The position numbers were made by a program, and so were the translations under genes. Shown one piece after another: positions 36,517 through 45,354 of a stretch of 64,000 nucleotides of DNA. Numbering within the stretch: the first letter of the stretch is position 1; every line of letters begins with the position of its first letter. Source of the DNA: Prochlorococcus sp. AG-363-P06 (GTDB lineage Bacteria; Cyanobacteriota; Cyanobacteriia; PCC-6307; Cyanobiaceae); NCBI GenBank assembly GCA_003280025.1, contig QCGD01000003.1, positions 1 to 64,000 of the forward strand, read 5' to 3'. The notes beneath the pieces were generated by a model that saw only the letters and a program-made list of their open reading frames with translations, did not search any database and was not told the DNA's origin.

Positions 36517-37986
36517 TTACAAATTATTTAATGCTTCAGAAAAGCTTCTCCATAAGTGATCTTTATCTTCTAGTCCAACGGATACTCTAATAAGATGCGA
36601 TGGTATCCCAAAACTTTCAGCCCAATCCAATTCGTCATAATGAGCTAATAACACATATGGACATACAAGAGTAAATTTTGTACCTAAACTTGGCCCTTTA
36701 GATATATGAAGAGAATCATAAAACTTTTTAGCTTTGTTTATTCCTCCTTTTAATTCAAATGATAATAAGCAGCCGTATCCCCCATTAGACGTAAGTATGG
36801 AATTGAAATTTGGACAATTTTCGGGATGGAAAATATTTTTAATCTCTTTATTTGTCTCTAATCTTTTTTTTAATTCTAAACATGTTTGATTTTGTTCAAA
36901 AACTCTTTGATTTACATCTCTACTAACTTTTTCTAGGGAAACAATATCTCCATCTGAAAGCATTGGAAGATTAATTTCGCTTAATGCATTTCTAAACTGA
37001 TCAATCCATTTACTTTTTGGATTTAGTATTAATGAGCCAGCAAGAATATCTCCGCTACCTGAAAAGATTTTTGTAAGTGAAGTGAAAACTATATCTGCAT
37101 GCTCTAAGGAATTTATATTCAGATTGGAACCAATAGTATCGTCAACAATTACAGGTATATTCAATTTATTTGCTATTTTTGAAATTTTTTTAATGTTTAC
37201 ACATTTGAGCATTGGATTACTTGGTAATTCAATTATCAAAGCTGCTGGATTTATTCTTTTAATTTCTAATTCAATATCTGAACAATTTTCTTCTGTTATT
37301 AACTTTGCTCCATGAAAGATATGCATTGGTAATTTAAGTACATCTACATATGGAAAACCTATTTGAAGTGTAGGTTTTTCTGGAAATAATTTATATAGGA
37401 TTTCTAAAGATGTGTGCAACGCAGACATGCCAGATGAAGTTAAGTGAATATTGTTAGAGTCTGTTTTTGAAGATTTAGAAATTCTATTTTTTATTATTTG
37501 ATGTTTCTCATTAACTAAAGATTTTGGAAGGCTATCCTCCAGTTCTAATTCAATTGCAGCAGCTCTTGAAGATATACCAAGACCCGTATGTTGCCAGAAA
37601 GATTTTGCATATATGCTTGCTGTTTTTTTAGTTATTAAAAAAGCGAAATTATACTTTATTTCGATAAATGAATATTCTTGAGAAGTATTTCTATCACAGT
37701 ATTTCTTTGCTTTTAATGCTATGGTTTCATTTGGATATGGCCAGATACTGTGATTATTGTATTGATTTTCTTTTTGTACTTTTTCACATAATCTTTTTAC
37801 TAAGTGGTTGAGCCCAAAACGTGGATAGATTGACCTTAATGATTTAATGCATTCTGGATTTTTTTCCTCATAATTTATTACATCATTCCAAGTTGGTAAT
37901 GCTACTGAAACAGCATGATCACTATCAGGAATAGAATACCCTAACTCTACATTTTTCCATATAGGATTTTTAAGTAAATCTCTCAA
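36517..37986 (-). CDS. Cys/Met-metabolism PLP enzyme with extended N-terminus
   Basis: This 489-residue protein is related to cystathionine gamma-synthase but carries an extra N-terminal region of about 150 residues (through the FAFLITKKTASIYAKSFWQHTG block) not seen in the classical enzyme. The PLP core has HLTSSGMSALHTSLEILYKL, VIVDDTIGSNLN and the PLP lysine in FTSLTKIFSGSGDILAGSLI, ending with HLIRVSVGLED. It starts four bases after the downstream end of the metB-like gene and lies in the same transcript with cysK. Precise substrate unclear; cystathionine gamma-synthase is likely. Confidence 0.8.
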   Translation of the reverse strand: MRDLLKNPIWKNVELGYSIPDSDHAVSVALPTWNDVINYEEKNPECIKSLRSIYPRFGLNHLVKRLCEKVQKENQYNNHSIWPYPNETIALKAKKYCDRNTSQEYSFIEIKYNFAFLITKKTASIYAKSFWQHTGLGISSRAAAIELELEDSLPKSLVNEKHQIIKNRISKSSKTDSNNIHLTSSGMSALHTSLEILYKLFPEKPTLQIGFPYVDVLKLPMHIFHGAKLITEENCSDIELEIKRINPAALIIELPSNPMLKCVNIKKISKIANKLNIPVIVDDTIGSNLNINSLEHADIVFTSLTKIFSGSGDILAGSLILNPKSKWIDQFRNALSEINLPMLSDGDIVSLEKVSRDVNQRVFEQNQTCLELKKRLETNKEIKNIFHPENCPNFNSILTSNGGYGCLLSFELKGGINKAKKFYDSLHISKGPSLGTKFTLVCPYVLLAHYDELDWAESFGIPSHLIRVSVGLEDKDHLWRSFSEALNNL

Positions 37987-37989
37987 TTT

Positions 37990-39153
37990 TCAGAATTGAT
38001 TTAAAGCAAATAATATATCTGATATTAAATCGTTGGTATCTTCACAACCAATCGATAATCTTATAAGTGCATCATCGATACCAAGTGAATTTTTTGTTTT
38101 CTTATCAACAGAAGCATGAGTCATTGTTGCTGGGTGACAAATTAAACTTTCAACTCCTCCAAGGCTCTCTGCTAAAGAGAAATATCTAAGCGATTTACAA
38201 AATTTAAAAGTATTCTCTTTGTTTAAATTCAATTTTAGTGTGATCATTGAACCCCCAGATCTCATTTGTGATTTTGCTAAATTAAATTCTGGATGGTTTT
38301 GATTGAATGGATAAATTACTTTGTTAATTATTTTGTGATGTTCTAATTCCTCAGAAATTAACTCTGCGCTTTTTGTTTGTTGTTCTATTCTTAACGGAAG
38401 AGTTTTTACACCTCTAGTAATTAGCCAAGAATCAAAAGGAGATGGTTGAAGGCCTAGAGCTTTTTGAGAGAAAAGCATCTTACTATTCCATTCTTCATTA
38501 TTTGTTAGAACTGCTCCACCAAGAGCATCACTATGTCCGTTAATAAATTTTGTTGTGCTTATAAGCGATAGTGTTGCTCCAAGTTCCAATGGTTTTTGAA
38601 TGAGTGCGGTGGAAAAGGTGTTATCTACAACCACAGGTATTTGTTGTTTATTGGCTTCATCACAAATCACTTTAATATCAAGTACTTTTAAAAGGGGATT
38701 TGTTGGACTTTCTAGCCATATTAAGCTTGGCTTAAAATCTGAAATATTTTTGATATTATTTTTATTTGTAAAATCTGTGTATAAAACTTCTATCCCAAAT
38801 TTCTTGAAAACTTTTTCAAACATTCTTACTGTACAACCATAGAGATTCGACTCGCATAGTATCTTATCTCCTGATTTTAAAGCAGATGTTATTGCAGTTA
38901 CGGCACTTATGCCAGATCCAAACACTGTACAGTATTTAGAATCTTCTATTGATTTCAGTATATTTTCTAGAATTTTAAAGTTTGGATTACCTGACCTGGT
39001 GTAGTCAAAATTTCCTTTATTTCCATGTTTGAAAGTAGATGTAGAGAAAATAGGAGGCATAACACATCCTGTCTCTTCTGCAAATGTTTCTCCATGGTGA
39101 ATAGATAAGGTTTTAAAGCCTGGCTTTTTGATGATATTTTTCTTATCTTCCAT
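37990..39153 (-). CDS. metB: Cystathionine gamma-synthase/lyase family enzyme
   Basis: A 387-residue PLP enzyme of transsulfuration: it joins or splits cystathionine. Visible motifs are HHGETFAEETGCVMPPIFSTST, FGSGISAVTAI, VVVDNTFSTALIQKPLELGA, the PLP lysine in ISTTKFINGHSDALGGAV, and SLGGVESLICHPATMTHA near the C-terminus. Synthase, beta-lyase and gamma-lyase cannot be separated by eye. It is first in the metB / PLP enzyme / cysK run on the minus strand, with the rpsD terminator just upstream. Confidence 0.88.
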   Translation of the reverse strand: MEDKKNIIKKPGFKTLSIHHGETFAEETGCVMPPIFSTSTFKHGNKGNFDYTRSGNPNFKILENILKSIEDSKYCTVFGSGISAVTAITSALKSGDKILCESNLYGCTVRMFEKVFKKFGIEVLYTDFTNKNNIKNISDFKPSLIWLESPTNPLLKVLDIKVICDEANKQQIPVVVDNTFSTALIQKPLELGATLSLISTTKFINGHSDALGGAVLTNNEEWNSKMLFSQKALGLQPSPFDSWLITRGVKTLPLRIEQQTKSAELISEELEHHKIINKVIYPFNQNHPEFNLAKSQMRSGGSMITLKLNLNKENTFKFCKSLRYFSLAESLGGVESLICHPATMTHASVDKKTKNSLGIDDALIRLSIGCEDTNDLISDILFALNQF

Positions 39154-39177
39154 TATTTTAAAAAATAATAATGAATT

Positions 39178-39206
39178 AAATCTCTCGTCGATAAGATGAG
39201 AGATTT
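39178..39206 (-). terminator. Probable terminator after rpsD
   Basis: Inverted repeat AAATCTCTC (39178-39186) and GAGAGATTT (39198-39206) lies just downstream of rpsD on the minus strand, 23 bases past its stop. The following sequence is A/T-rich but lacks a long T tract, so it may be moderate in strength. Confidence 0.5.
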
Positions 39207-39228
39207 AATAATCCAAAGAAAAGTTTTA

Positions 39229-39837
39229 TTAGACTTTTCTTGAATAGTATTCAACAACTAGTAGTTCGTTTATTTCAAGAGCAACCCACTCTCTATCACA
39301 TTTGCCATTTATTTTTCCTGTTAATTTAGGTTTATCTAAATCAAGATGAGGTGGGACATTTGCTAAACCAGGGAATTCTATATTTCCTTCAACAAGTTTT
39401 TTACTTGCTTTGTTTTCTTTAATTCCGATAACATCTCCTGATTTGCATTGATATCCAGCGATATCAAGAACCTTGCCATTTACAGTTACATGGCCATGAT
39501 TTACTAATTGTCTTGAGCCTGGGATAGTACCACCAAAACCTAATCTAAAACAAACATTATCTAGTCTGTTTTCTAAAAGTCTTAGTAGGTTTGTTCCTGT
39601 TGATCCTTCCTGAGCTCTGGCTTTTTTGACATAACGTACTAGCTGTCTTTCAGAAACACCGTAATTAAACCTTAGTTTTTGCTTTTCTTCTAGACGAATC
39701 GCATATTCTGATCGCTTGCGACGGGCTTGGCCGTGCTGACCTGGAGGATTTGACTTCTTTGAAGCTTTCCTAGTGAGACCTGGTAGTTCTCCCAAGCGAC
39801 GCGTAACCCTTAATCTGGGGCCGCGGTATCTTGACAT
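39229..39837 (-). CDS. rpsD: 30S ribosomal protein S4
   Basis: Primary 16S rRNA binding protein of the small subunit. The 202-residue protein starts [21 protein letters not shown], contains [22 protein letters not shown], and the S4 RNA-binding domain [31 protein letters not shown]. Length and motifs match cyanobacterial S4 without zinc cysteines. Divergent from yidD, 97 bases away. Confidence 0.97.
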   Translation of the reverse strand: MSRYRGPRLRVTRRLGELPGLTRKASKKSNPPGQHGQARRKRSEYAIRLEEKQKLRFNYGVSERQLVRYVKKARAQEGSTGTNLLRLLENRLDNVCFRLGFGGTIPGSRQLVNHGHVTVNGKVLDIAGYQCKSGDVIGIKENKASKKLVEGNIEFPGLANVPPHLDLDKPKLTGKINGKCDREWVALEINELLVVEYYSRKV

Positions 39838-39934
39838 AATTTTAAATTAAATAGAAATTTGCAATAAATTTGGATAATTGATTTAATTCAATTAAACTAA
39901 ATTACTACTGAAAGACTTATTTTACATCATTAAA

Positions 39935-40171
39935 GTGATCAAATTTATTAATAAATTAATTACCTCAATACTTCTTTTTATGATTGCGTTTTATCAAAAG
40001 TGGTTTTCTCCTTTTTTCGGACCTAGATGTAGATTTATACCAAGTTGTAGTTGTTATGGATATGAGGCGATTACTAGACATGGTCCTTGGAAGGGAGGAT
40101 GGTTGACTTTAATAAGGTTAAGTAAATGTCATCCCTTAACTCCTTGTGGATGCGATCCTGTACCTGACTAA
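39935..40171 (+). CDS. yidD: Membrane protein insertion efficiency factor YidD
   Basis: YidD assists YidC-dependent membrane insertion. The 78-residue protein starts at GTG 39935 and has an N-terminal amphipathic/hydrophobic helix ([19 protein letters not shown]) followed by the Cys-rich core [15 protein letters not shown] and the C-terminal [12 protein letters not shown]. The length and cysteine pattern are typical. A broken glutaredoxin-like gene follows five bases later. Confidence 0.93.
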   Translation: MIKFINKLITSILLFMIAFYQKWFSPFFGPRCRFIPSCSCYGYEAITRHGPWKGGWLTLIRLSKCHPLTPCGCDPVPD

Positions 40172-40175
40172 ATTA

Positions 40176-40476
40176 ATGAAAATATTTATTTTTGTTAGGC
40201 AAGGTTGTTGCCTTTGCGATTCATTAAAAAAACAAACTAGCAAAAATAAATTTTAAAGAGATACTGCCCAATCTAGAGCTTAAAGAAATTGATATAGATA
40301 GGGTTGATTTATATCAAGATAAATATAAAAAATATGATTATGAAGTACCTATTATTGCTATTGAAGGAATAAACTCCAAGGAAATTATAGAATTACCTCG
40401 TATTTCTCCAAGATTAAAAGATGATCAATTAAAGAATTGGTTTCAAAAAAATATTAATACTATTCTGAATAAATAA
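40176..40476 (+). pseudogene. Frameshifted glutaredoxin-like protein
   Basis: Reading from ATG 40176 gives FIFVRQGCCLCDSLKK, with a C-x2-C-like redox site (CCLC), then a stop at 40254. The rest of the protein (KEILPNLELKEIDID ... VPIIAIEG ... RLKDDQLKNWFQ) continues in the +1 frame to 40476, matching the glutaredoxin/DUF836-like layout. The frames join if one A is removed from the seven-A tract at 40226-40232 (giving SLKNKLAKINFK). It is therefore either a recent slippage mutation, a sequencing error, or a gene rescued by polymerase slippage. It follows yidD closely. Confidence 0.75.
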
Positions 40477-40486
40477 TTTTTTATAA

Positions 40487-42022
40487 ATGAGATCTATAAA
40501 ATTACATAAGCTTTTAGATTTAGTAGGCATTACCCCTTCATTAGAACTATTAGATCAAGAAATCAATAATATTTCTTTTAACTCTAAAGAAGTACAAAAA
40601 GGAACTTTGTTTTTAGGTATGACAGGTTTAAATGTTGATGGAGGAAAATATTGTATTGAGGCAATTGAAAATGGTGCAGAGGCTGCAATTATTGGATCAG
40701 CGGCAAAACAATATATTGGATCTTTTGACCGAGAAAGGGTTTTGGTTTTAGATGATAATTTAGATTATATTTTTGGTCAAATAGTTGCCGAGTTTTGGAA
40801 TAGGCCCTCAAGAAAACTAAAACTTATTGGTGTTACTGGTACCAATGGAAAAACGACAATTACTTTTTTGTTGGAATATCTCTTAAAAAAATCAGGGAAA
40901 AAGACTGCATTATTTGGAACCTTGTTCAATAGATGGTCTGGCTTTTCTGAGGTGGCTTCACATACGACTGATTTCGCGGATAAACTTCAAAGGAAATTAA
41001 ATGCTGCAGTTGAGGCAGAATCTGAATTCGCGATATTAGAAGTAAGTTCTCATTCTATTGCTCAAAATAGGATATCAGGCTGCGAATTTGAGGCGGCTAT
41101 TTTTACTAATTTAACTCAAGATCATCTTGATTATCACTCAGATATGGAATCTTATTTTCAAACAAAAAGAAAGTTATTTTTCCCACCTTACTTAACAGAA
41201 AAAAAAGGAATTTCTGTTTTGAATATTGATGACCTTTGGATATCTAAATTATCATTTGATCTTGAGAAAAGATCTTCATTAGTATCTACAAAGATTGACA
41301 AGAGTGAATTTAAAAATGATGATTTTTTTTACGTAACAGATAAAAAATTTACTGCAAGTGGTTCCACCTGTATTTTTCATACCCCTAAGGAAAAAATTAA
41401 ACTTTTTGTGCCCCTGGTTGGTGAATTTAATTTAATGAATGCGATTCAAGCAATAACAATTTTGTATAAACTTAATTTCTCTTTAAAAGAGTTATCAAAA
41501 TCAATACAATCATTCCCTGGAGCTCCTGGAAGAATGGAAAAAATAGAAATTGATAATAATGACGTTTCAGGACCACTTCCAACAGTAATTATTGATTATG
41601 CCCACACTCCTGATGGATTAAAAAAAGTTTTGCAATCAATAAAAAGACTTTGTGAAGGGAAACTTATAACTGTTTTTGGCTGTGGTGGTGATCGAGATCG
41701 TAGTAAAAGGCCTTTAATGGGATCAATAGCTGAACAGTTTTCTGATCATTTGTATATTACATCAGATAATCCAAGATCAGAAGAACCTCAAAATATAGTA
41801 AATGATATTTTGATGGGTATAGAAAAAAGAGAAAAAATAACAATTGAGATTGATAGATTTAAAGCAATAAATGAATCTATTAAATTTGCCAATAAAGAAG
41901 ATATTGTTTTAATTGCAGGAAAAGGCCATGAAGACTATCAAATTCTCAATGATAAAGTGATTGATTTTGATGATAGAAAAATAGCTTATAAATTATTACA
42001 AGAAAAAAGTAAATCTAAATAA
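40487..42022 (+). CDS. murE: UDP-N-acetylmuramoyl-tripeptide synthetase MurE
   Basis: Adds the third amino acid (normally meso-diaminopimelate) to UDP-MurNAc-L-Ala-D-Glu in peptidoglycan synthesis. The 511-residue Mur ligase has GVTGTNGKTTITFLLEYLL (ATP P-loop), ATVE-like LEVSSHSIAQNRI, TNLTQDHLDYH, and the C-terminal DNPRSEEP motif typical of DAP-adding MurE, then AGKGHEDYQ. It starts 10 bases after the broken glutaredoxin-like gene. Confidence 0.96.
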   Translation: MRSIKLHKLLDLVGITPSLELLDQEINNISFNSKEVQKGTLFLGMTGLNVDGGKYCIEAIENGAEAAIIGSAAKQYIGSFDRERVLVLDDNLDYIFGQIVAEFWNRPSRKLKLIGVTGTNGKTTITFLLEYLLKKSGKKTALFGTLFNRWSGFSEVASHTTDFADKLQRKLNAAVEAESEFAILEVSSHSIAQNRISGCEFEAAIFTNLTQDHLDYHSDMESYFQTKRKLFFPPYLTEKKGISVLNIDDLWISKLSFDLEKRSSLVSTKIDKSEFKNDDFFYVTDKKFTASGSTCIFHTPKEKIKLFVPLVGEFNLMNAIQAITILYKLNFSLKELSKSIQSFPGAPGRMEKIEIDNNDVSGPLPTVIIDYAHTPDGLKKVLQSIKRLCEGKLITVFGCGGDRDRSKRPLMGSIAEQFSDHLYITSDNPRSEEPQNIVNDILMGIEKREKITIEIDRFKAINESIKFANKEDIVLIAGKGHEDYQILNDKVIDFDDRKIAYKLLQEKSKSK

Positions 42023-42103
42023 AATTTCCTAATCAAATAAGAAAGATCTTTACGCAAATCACAAGAAAAGTTTCTTAGAATCTATGAAGTTATTTTTGAC
42101 AAG

Positions 42104-42808
42104 ATGAAAGGGTTAGCCTTAGTTGCAGGCGCAGGTGGAATTGGAACGCAACTAGCTAAAGATCTGAGTGAAAGTGAAAAAGGTTTAGATGTTGTTTTGT
42201 GTGGAAGAAAAAGTGAATTTAATTCTTTTTGGGAATTAGATATAGAGGATTCTCAATCACTTTTGCAGTTGAAAAATAAAATATCAAATCATCCTTCAAA
42301 ATTAAGATTAGTCATTAATGCTACAGGGAGACTTCATAGTGATTCTCTTAAACCAGAAAAAAGATTACAACATCTTGATAAAGAAAATATGATGGAAAGT
42401 TTTTCAATAAATGCTTTTTCTCCTATCTTATTAGCTAAAACTATTGAAGAATTTATACCAAAAGATAGTGAGTTTAATTTTGCGAGTATAAGTGCAAGAG
42501 TGGGTAGCATCGGTGATAATCAAACTGGTGGGTGGTATTCATATAGAGCTGCAAAATCTGCGCAAAATCAGTTTTTCAAATCTTTAAGTATAGAGTGGGC
42601 TAGACGTTTTCCAAAAGCTACTATTTCGTTACTTCATCCAGGAACAGTAGATACTGATTTATCTAGACCTTTTCATAAGTTTGTTCCAGCACATAAATTA
42701 TTTAGTACAGAAAAATCAGCCCAATTTTTGATCCATAATGTTAAAAATCAATCGCCCGCATCTACTGGAAAATTTATTTCATGGGACAGCTCGGAGATAC
42801 CTTGGTAA
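42104..42808 (+). CDS. Short-chain dehydrogenase/reductase
   Basis: A 234-residue SDR protein with an N-terminal GAGGIGTQLAKDLSE nucleotide-binding loop, NATGRLH as the N-N-A-G-like segment, and the active-site S-x-Y-x3-K as SYRAAKSAQNQFFKSL, then LHPGTVDTDLSRPF. NAD(P)H-dependent oxidoreduction of an unknown small molecule; it resembles the CsgA/carbonyl-reductase-like subgroup. The canonical serine and Tyr/Lys are present, so it is probably active. Confidence 0.9.
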   Translation: MKGLALVAGAGGIGTQLAKDLSESEKGLDVVLCGRKSEFNSFWELDIEDSQSLLQLKNKISNHPSKLRLVINATGRLHSDSLKPEKRLQHLDKENMMESFSINAFSPILLAKTIEEFIPKDSEFNFASISARVGSIGDNQTGGWYSYRAAKSAQNQFFKSLSIEWARRFPKATISLLHPGTVDTDLSRPFHKFVPAHKLFSTEKSAQFLIHNVKNQSPASTGKFISWDSSEIPW

Positions 42809-42838
42809 ATTAAATTTTATCTTTATATCAATAGAGCT

Positions 42839-44014
42839 TTAAGTCAATATTTTTTTAATTTCTTTAGAAAGTAAATCAATCTCAGCTTCTGTAGATATTT
42901 GATGTATGCATGCTCTAAACCATTTTGGATCTTCTAAAACTCTAATCCAAATTTTTTTTTCTCCAAGTTTATTCACAAATTTTTCCTTATCTTCAATATT
43001 CTCGATATTAAAACTAACTATCCCATTTAAGTATTTTTTTTCTAAAACTAATTCAATTTCTTTTAATTGATTTAATTTATCCCAAAGTGTTTCACTTAAT
43101 CTTTTTATCTTTTTGCTTTTTTCTTTTTCATTACAGTCTTTATCCAAAAGATCTAAAGAATTCCGCAGCCCTGCAAGTAAAGGGATACAAGAGGTAGCTA
43201 CTTCAAACTTCCTTGCATCATCATGAAAAAGATTATCTGAAGGCTCATATATGCCTTGTTCTTTTTTTAATGATTTCCAACCAATTATTGTTGGATCTGT
43301 TTCATGAATAAATCTATCTGAGACATAAATGGCTCCAAGTCCTTCTGGACCACATGCCCATTTATGTGAAGTTATTGAATATAAATCAGAATAAAAAACT
43401 TCTTCTTGAATGTTTATGTGCCCAAAGGTTTGAGCACCATCAATAATTAGATAAGAATTTTCTCGATTGTTTTTTAATTCGCTAGAAATTTGTTTTAAAG
43501 GAATTTTATATCCAAAGTTCCATAAAATATGAGAAATAATTAGGATCTTAGTCTTACTATTTAGATTTTTATAAATCTCTAAAATTATATTTTCGTCGTT
43601 TAGATTTTTAATTTTCTGGATTGGCAAAATTTTGAATATTAATTTATTCCTTCTGCAAAATTCTCGACTTGCAGCTACTACTCCAGGATGTTCACAGTCA
43701 CTTATTAACAACTCTTCTCCCTCTTCTACTTTTATTCCCCAAAAAGGCAAAATCATCCCAGAAGAGATATTCTCAGTTAAAGCTATATTCTTTGAATTGA
43801 CACCTAATTTTTTCGCAATGATTCTTTTTGTAGTCAATATTTCTTTGTAAATAAAAGGCCACATATCATTGGTAAATGGTCCTAAGTCTTGGATAATTTC
43901 CCAAGTTTTAACTATTGCTTCAAGAGAAGATTTTGGCAATGGTCCTTGACCGCCATAGTTGAAGTAATACTTATTTTTTAATGCTGGTATTTGATCTCTT
44001 AGATTATTTCTCAT
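42839..44014 (-). CDS. Class V aminotransferase-fold PLP enzyme
   Basis: A 391-residue fold-type I PLP enzyme of the class V aminotransferase / cysteine desulfurase / isopenicillin-epimerase-like group. Motifs are NYGGQGPLPKSSLEAI, TENISSGMILPFWGI, SDCEHPGV, LIIDGAQTFGHINI and the PLP lysine in SITSHKWACGPEGLG. There is no clear C-terminal desulfurase cysteine loop, so its substrate remains open. It lies downstream (39 bases) of the ArsM-like gene on the same strand, perhaps cotranscribed. Confidence 0.82.
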   Translation of the reverse strand: MRNNLRDQIPALKNKYYFNYGGQGPLPKSSLEAIVKTWEIIQDLGPFTNDMWPFIYKEILTTKRIIAKKLGVNSKNIALTENISSGMILPFWGIKVEEGEELLISDCEHPGVVAASREFCRRNKLIFKILPIQKIKNLNDENIILEIYKNLNSKTKILIISHILWNFGYKIPLKQISSELKNNRENSYLIIDGAQTFGHINIQEEVFYSDLYSITSHKWACGPEGLGAIYVSDRFIHETDPTIIGWKSLKKEQGIYEPSDNLFHDDARKFEVATSCIPLLAGLRNSLDLLDKDCNEKEKSKKIKRLSETLWDKLNQLKEIELVLEKKYLNGIVSFNIENIEDKEKFVNKLGEKKIWIRVLEDPKWFRACIHQISTEAEIDLLSKEIKKILT

Positions 44015-44052
44015 GGAAAATTTAAATTAGATTATTAGACTTTTGAATTTTT

Positions 44053-44847
44053 TTAAATATTGCCTACTAAAGTTACTGTTCTAAATTCAATATCTTCAAT
44101 AACTTTCCAAGGTTCAGCACTCCGTTCTGCAAATTCTAAATTTTTAAAACCTAGTTCTTTAAAATCACTTAGAAATTCTGGCTCATACCATGCTCCACTT
44201 ATACATCCTGTCCATAGATCATGATCATTTTGCAATCTTAAAGGAACTTTTTTGTTTGAGACAATATCGCTAATTGCAATTCTTCCATTATCGTTTAAAA
44301 CTCTTTTTATATTTCTTAGCAGGTTCTTTCTAGATTCTGGACTTACCAAGTTTAAAACACAATTACTTAAAATAATATCAACGGATTTGTCGGCTATTAA
44401 TGGATTTAAATCTTCATCTAATTCATCGAGTTTTTCAATTGATCCTTCTAGAAATTCTGTATTTTTGAAACCTATATTATTTGTAACTTCTTTAGATGCT
44501 GATCTAGATAAAGAAAGCATGTCAGGATTCTGATCAACTCCAATAACTTTCCCTTCTTTTCCAACAATTTGGGCACAAATAAAAGCATTTTTGCCACTAC
44601 CACTTCCAAGATCTAAGACAATATCATTTTTTTGAACATATTTTGTTGGATCACCACATCCATAGTCCCTATCTATAACCTCTTGAGGAATTGCTTCAAG
44701 TAAAACGGGATTAAACCCAACTGGTGTACAAAGACAACTCTCTTTTTCTAATGCGGCTGAGCCATATCTTTCTTGAATAGCATCTTTATGATCGAAATTA
44801 CTAGATGCTTTATTCGATGGATTATTATTACAGCAATTTTCGGACAT
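44053..44847 (-). CDS. ArsM-like SAM-dependent methyltransferase
   Basis: A 264-residue class I methyltransferase with motif I VLDLGSGSGKNAFI. Three cysteines match the arsenite-binding positions of ArsM: YGCGDPT before motif I, ILSNCVLNLVSP, and WTGCISGAWYEPEF. An extra CLCTPVGFNP lies near residue 40, and a CCNNN stretch at the N-terminus. ArsM methylates arsenite to volatile or less toxic forms; the cysteine set makes that plausible, but I cannot exclude another thiol- or metal-related substrate. A strong hairpin lies between it and the DUF4278 gene. Confidence 0.75.
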   Translation of the reverse strand: MSENCCNNNPSNKASSNFDHKDAIQERYGSAALEKESCLCTPVGFNPVLLEAIPQEVIDRDYGCGDPTKYVQKNDIVLDLGSGSGKNAFICAQIVGKEGKVIGVDQNPDMLSLSRSASKEVTNNIGFKNTEFLEGSIEKLDELDEDLNPLIADKSVDIILSNCVLNLVSPESRKNLLRNIKRVLNDNGRIAISDIVSNKKVPLRLQNDHDLWTGCISGAWYEPEFLSDFKELGFKNLEFAERSAEPWKVIEDIEFRTVTLVGNI

Positions 44848-44882
44848 GTTTTTAAAGGACTCTCGATAAATATAGCCAAAAA

Positions 44883-44908
44883 AAAAGCCCCTTAATCTAG
44901 GGGCTTTT
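44883..44908 (-). terminator. Strong intrinsic terminator of the DUF4278 gene
   Basis: A 10-base stem (AAAAGCCCCT and AGGGGCTTTT) with a six-base loop lies 16 bases beyond the DUF4278 stop. On the minus strand it is followed by a run of T residues, the form of a classical rho-independent terminator. Confidence 0.85.
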
Positions 44909-44923
44909 ACTTTATTAATTAAA

Positions 44924-45097
44924 TTATTTAGTGTAGTTCACACCTCTATAATTTAATTCTGCTTTTTCATTACTTGAAGAAGCGTCTCCTATTCTGTTTG
45001 AATATACGTTTCTTCTGTAGGTAAGTTCAACGAATTGCTTTTCAGCAGCTTCTTTGTTTTGAACGTAGCTTTTACCTCTGTAAGTTAAAGTAGTCAT
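44924..45097 (-). CDS. DUF4278 family small protein
   Basis: A 57-residue protein (TTLTYRGKSYVQNKEA at the start, ELNYRGVNYTK at the end), with the paired Y-R-G motif of the DUF4278 family that is repeated many times in picocyanobacterial genomes. Function unknown. It has its own promoter, a conserved-looking structured leader and a strong terminator, so it is an independent small transcription unit, perhaps stress or nitrogen responsive. Confidence 0.85.
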   Translation of the reverse strand: MTTLTYRGKSYVQNKEAAEKQFVELTYRRNVYSNRIGDASSSNEKAELNYRGVNYTK

Positions 45098-45189
45098 GGT
45101 TCAATTTAACAACACGGCCATCCCCCGTTCCATGGTATGACTCGGACTGCGCCCTTAAAATAGGGTGAACGAAAAGTAGCAATTGCTAC
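45098..45189 (-). promoter_or_regulatory. Structured mRNA leader, possible Downstream-peptide-type glutamine riboswitch
   Basis: The roughly 92-base leader of the DUF4278 mRNA is G+C-rich in a very AT-rich genome, a sign of functional RNA. Reading the minus strand: the palindrome GTAGCAATTGCTAC (45176-45189), CGTTCACCC (45163-45171), a CCCT/AGGG hairpin, GCGCAGTCCGAG, and GGAACGGGGGATGG (45118-45131). CGTTC can pair with GAACG to enclose a junction. CGTTCA-CCC with a downstream short peptide gene recalls the glutamine-binding glnA/Downstream-peptide RNA class of cyanobacteria. I have not aligned it to that family. Confidence 0.5.
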
Positions 45190-45195
45190 ATAACT

Positions 45196-45225
45196 ATTAT
45201 ATACATTTTTTTTGAGTCAAGTAAA
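45196..45225 (-). promoter_or_regulatory. Promoter of the DUF4278 gene
   Basis: On the minus strand, TTTACT (45220-45225) and TATAAT (45196-45201) are separated by 18 bases, a good sigma-70 promoter. Transcription would start near 45189, at the beginning of the structured leader. Confidence 0.65.
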
Positions 45226-45354
45226 GAGTTTACAGCTAGAAACAAATTTTTAATTTTTTGTTAATTATTATCTTAGGTAAATTTTATTTTGAATAGTCTC
45301 CACAAGGGATTATGTTTATATTTGGCTTAAGCTTTACGAAATCAATTTTTATTT

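Noticed and set aside
40226-40260. Programmed -1 ribosomal frameshift in the glutaredoxin-like gene
   Set aside because: The downstream frame is +1 relative to the upstream frame, so a -1 shift would not join them; mutation or polymerase slippage fits better.
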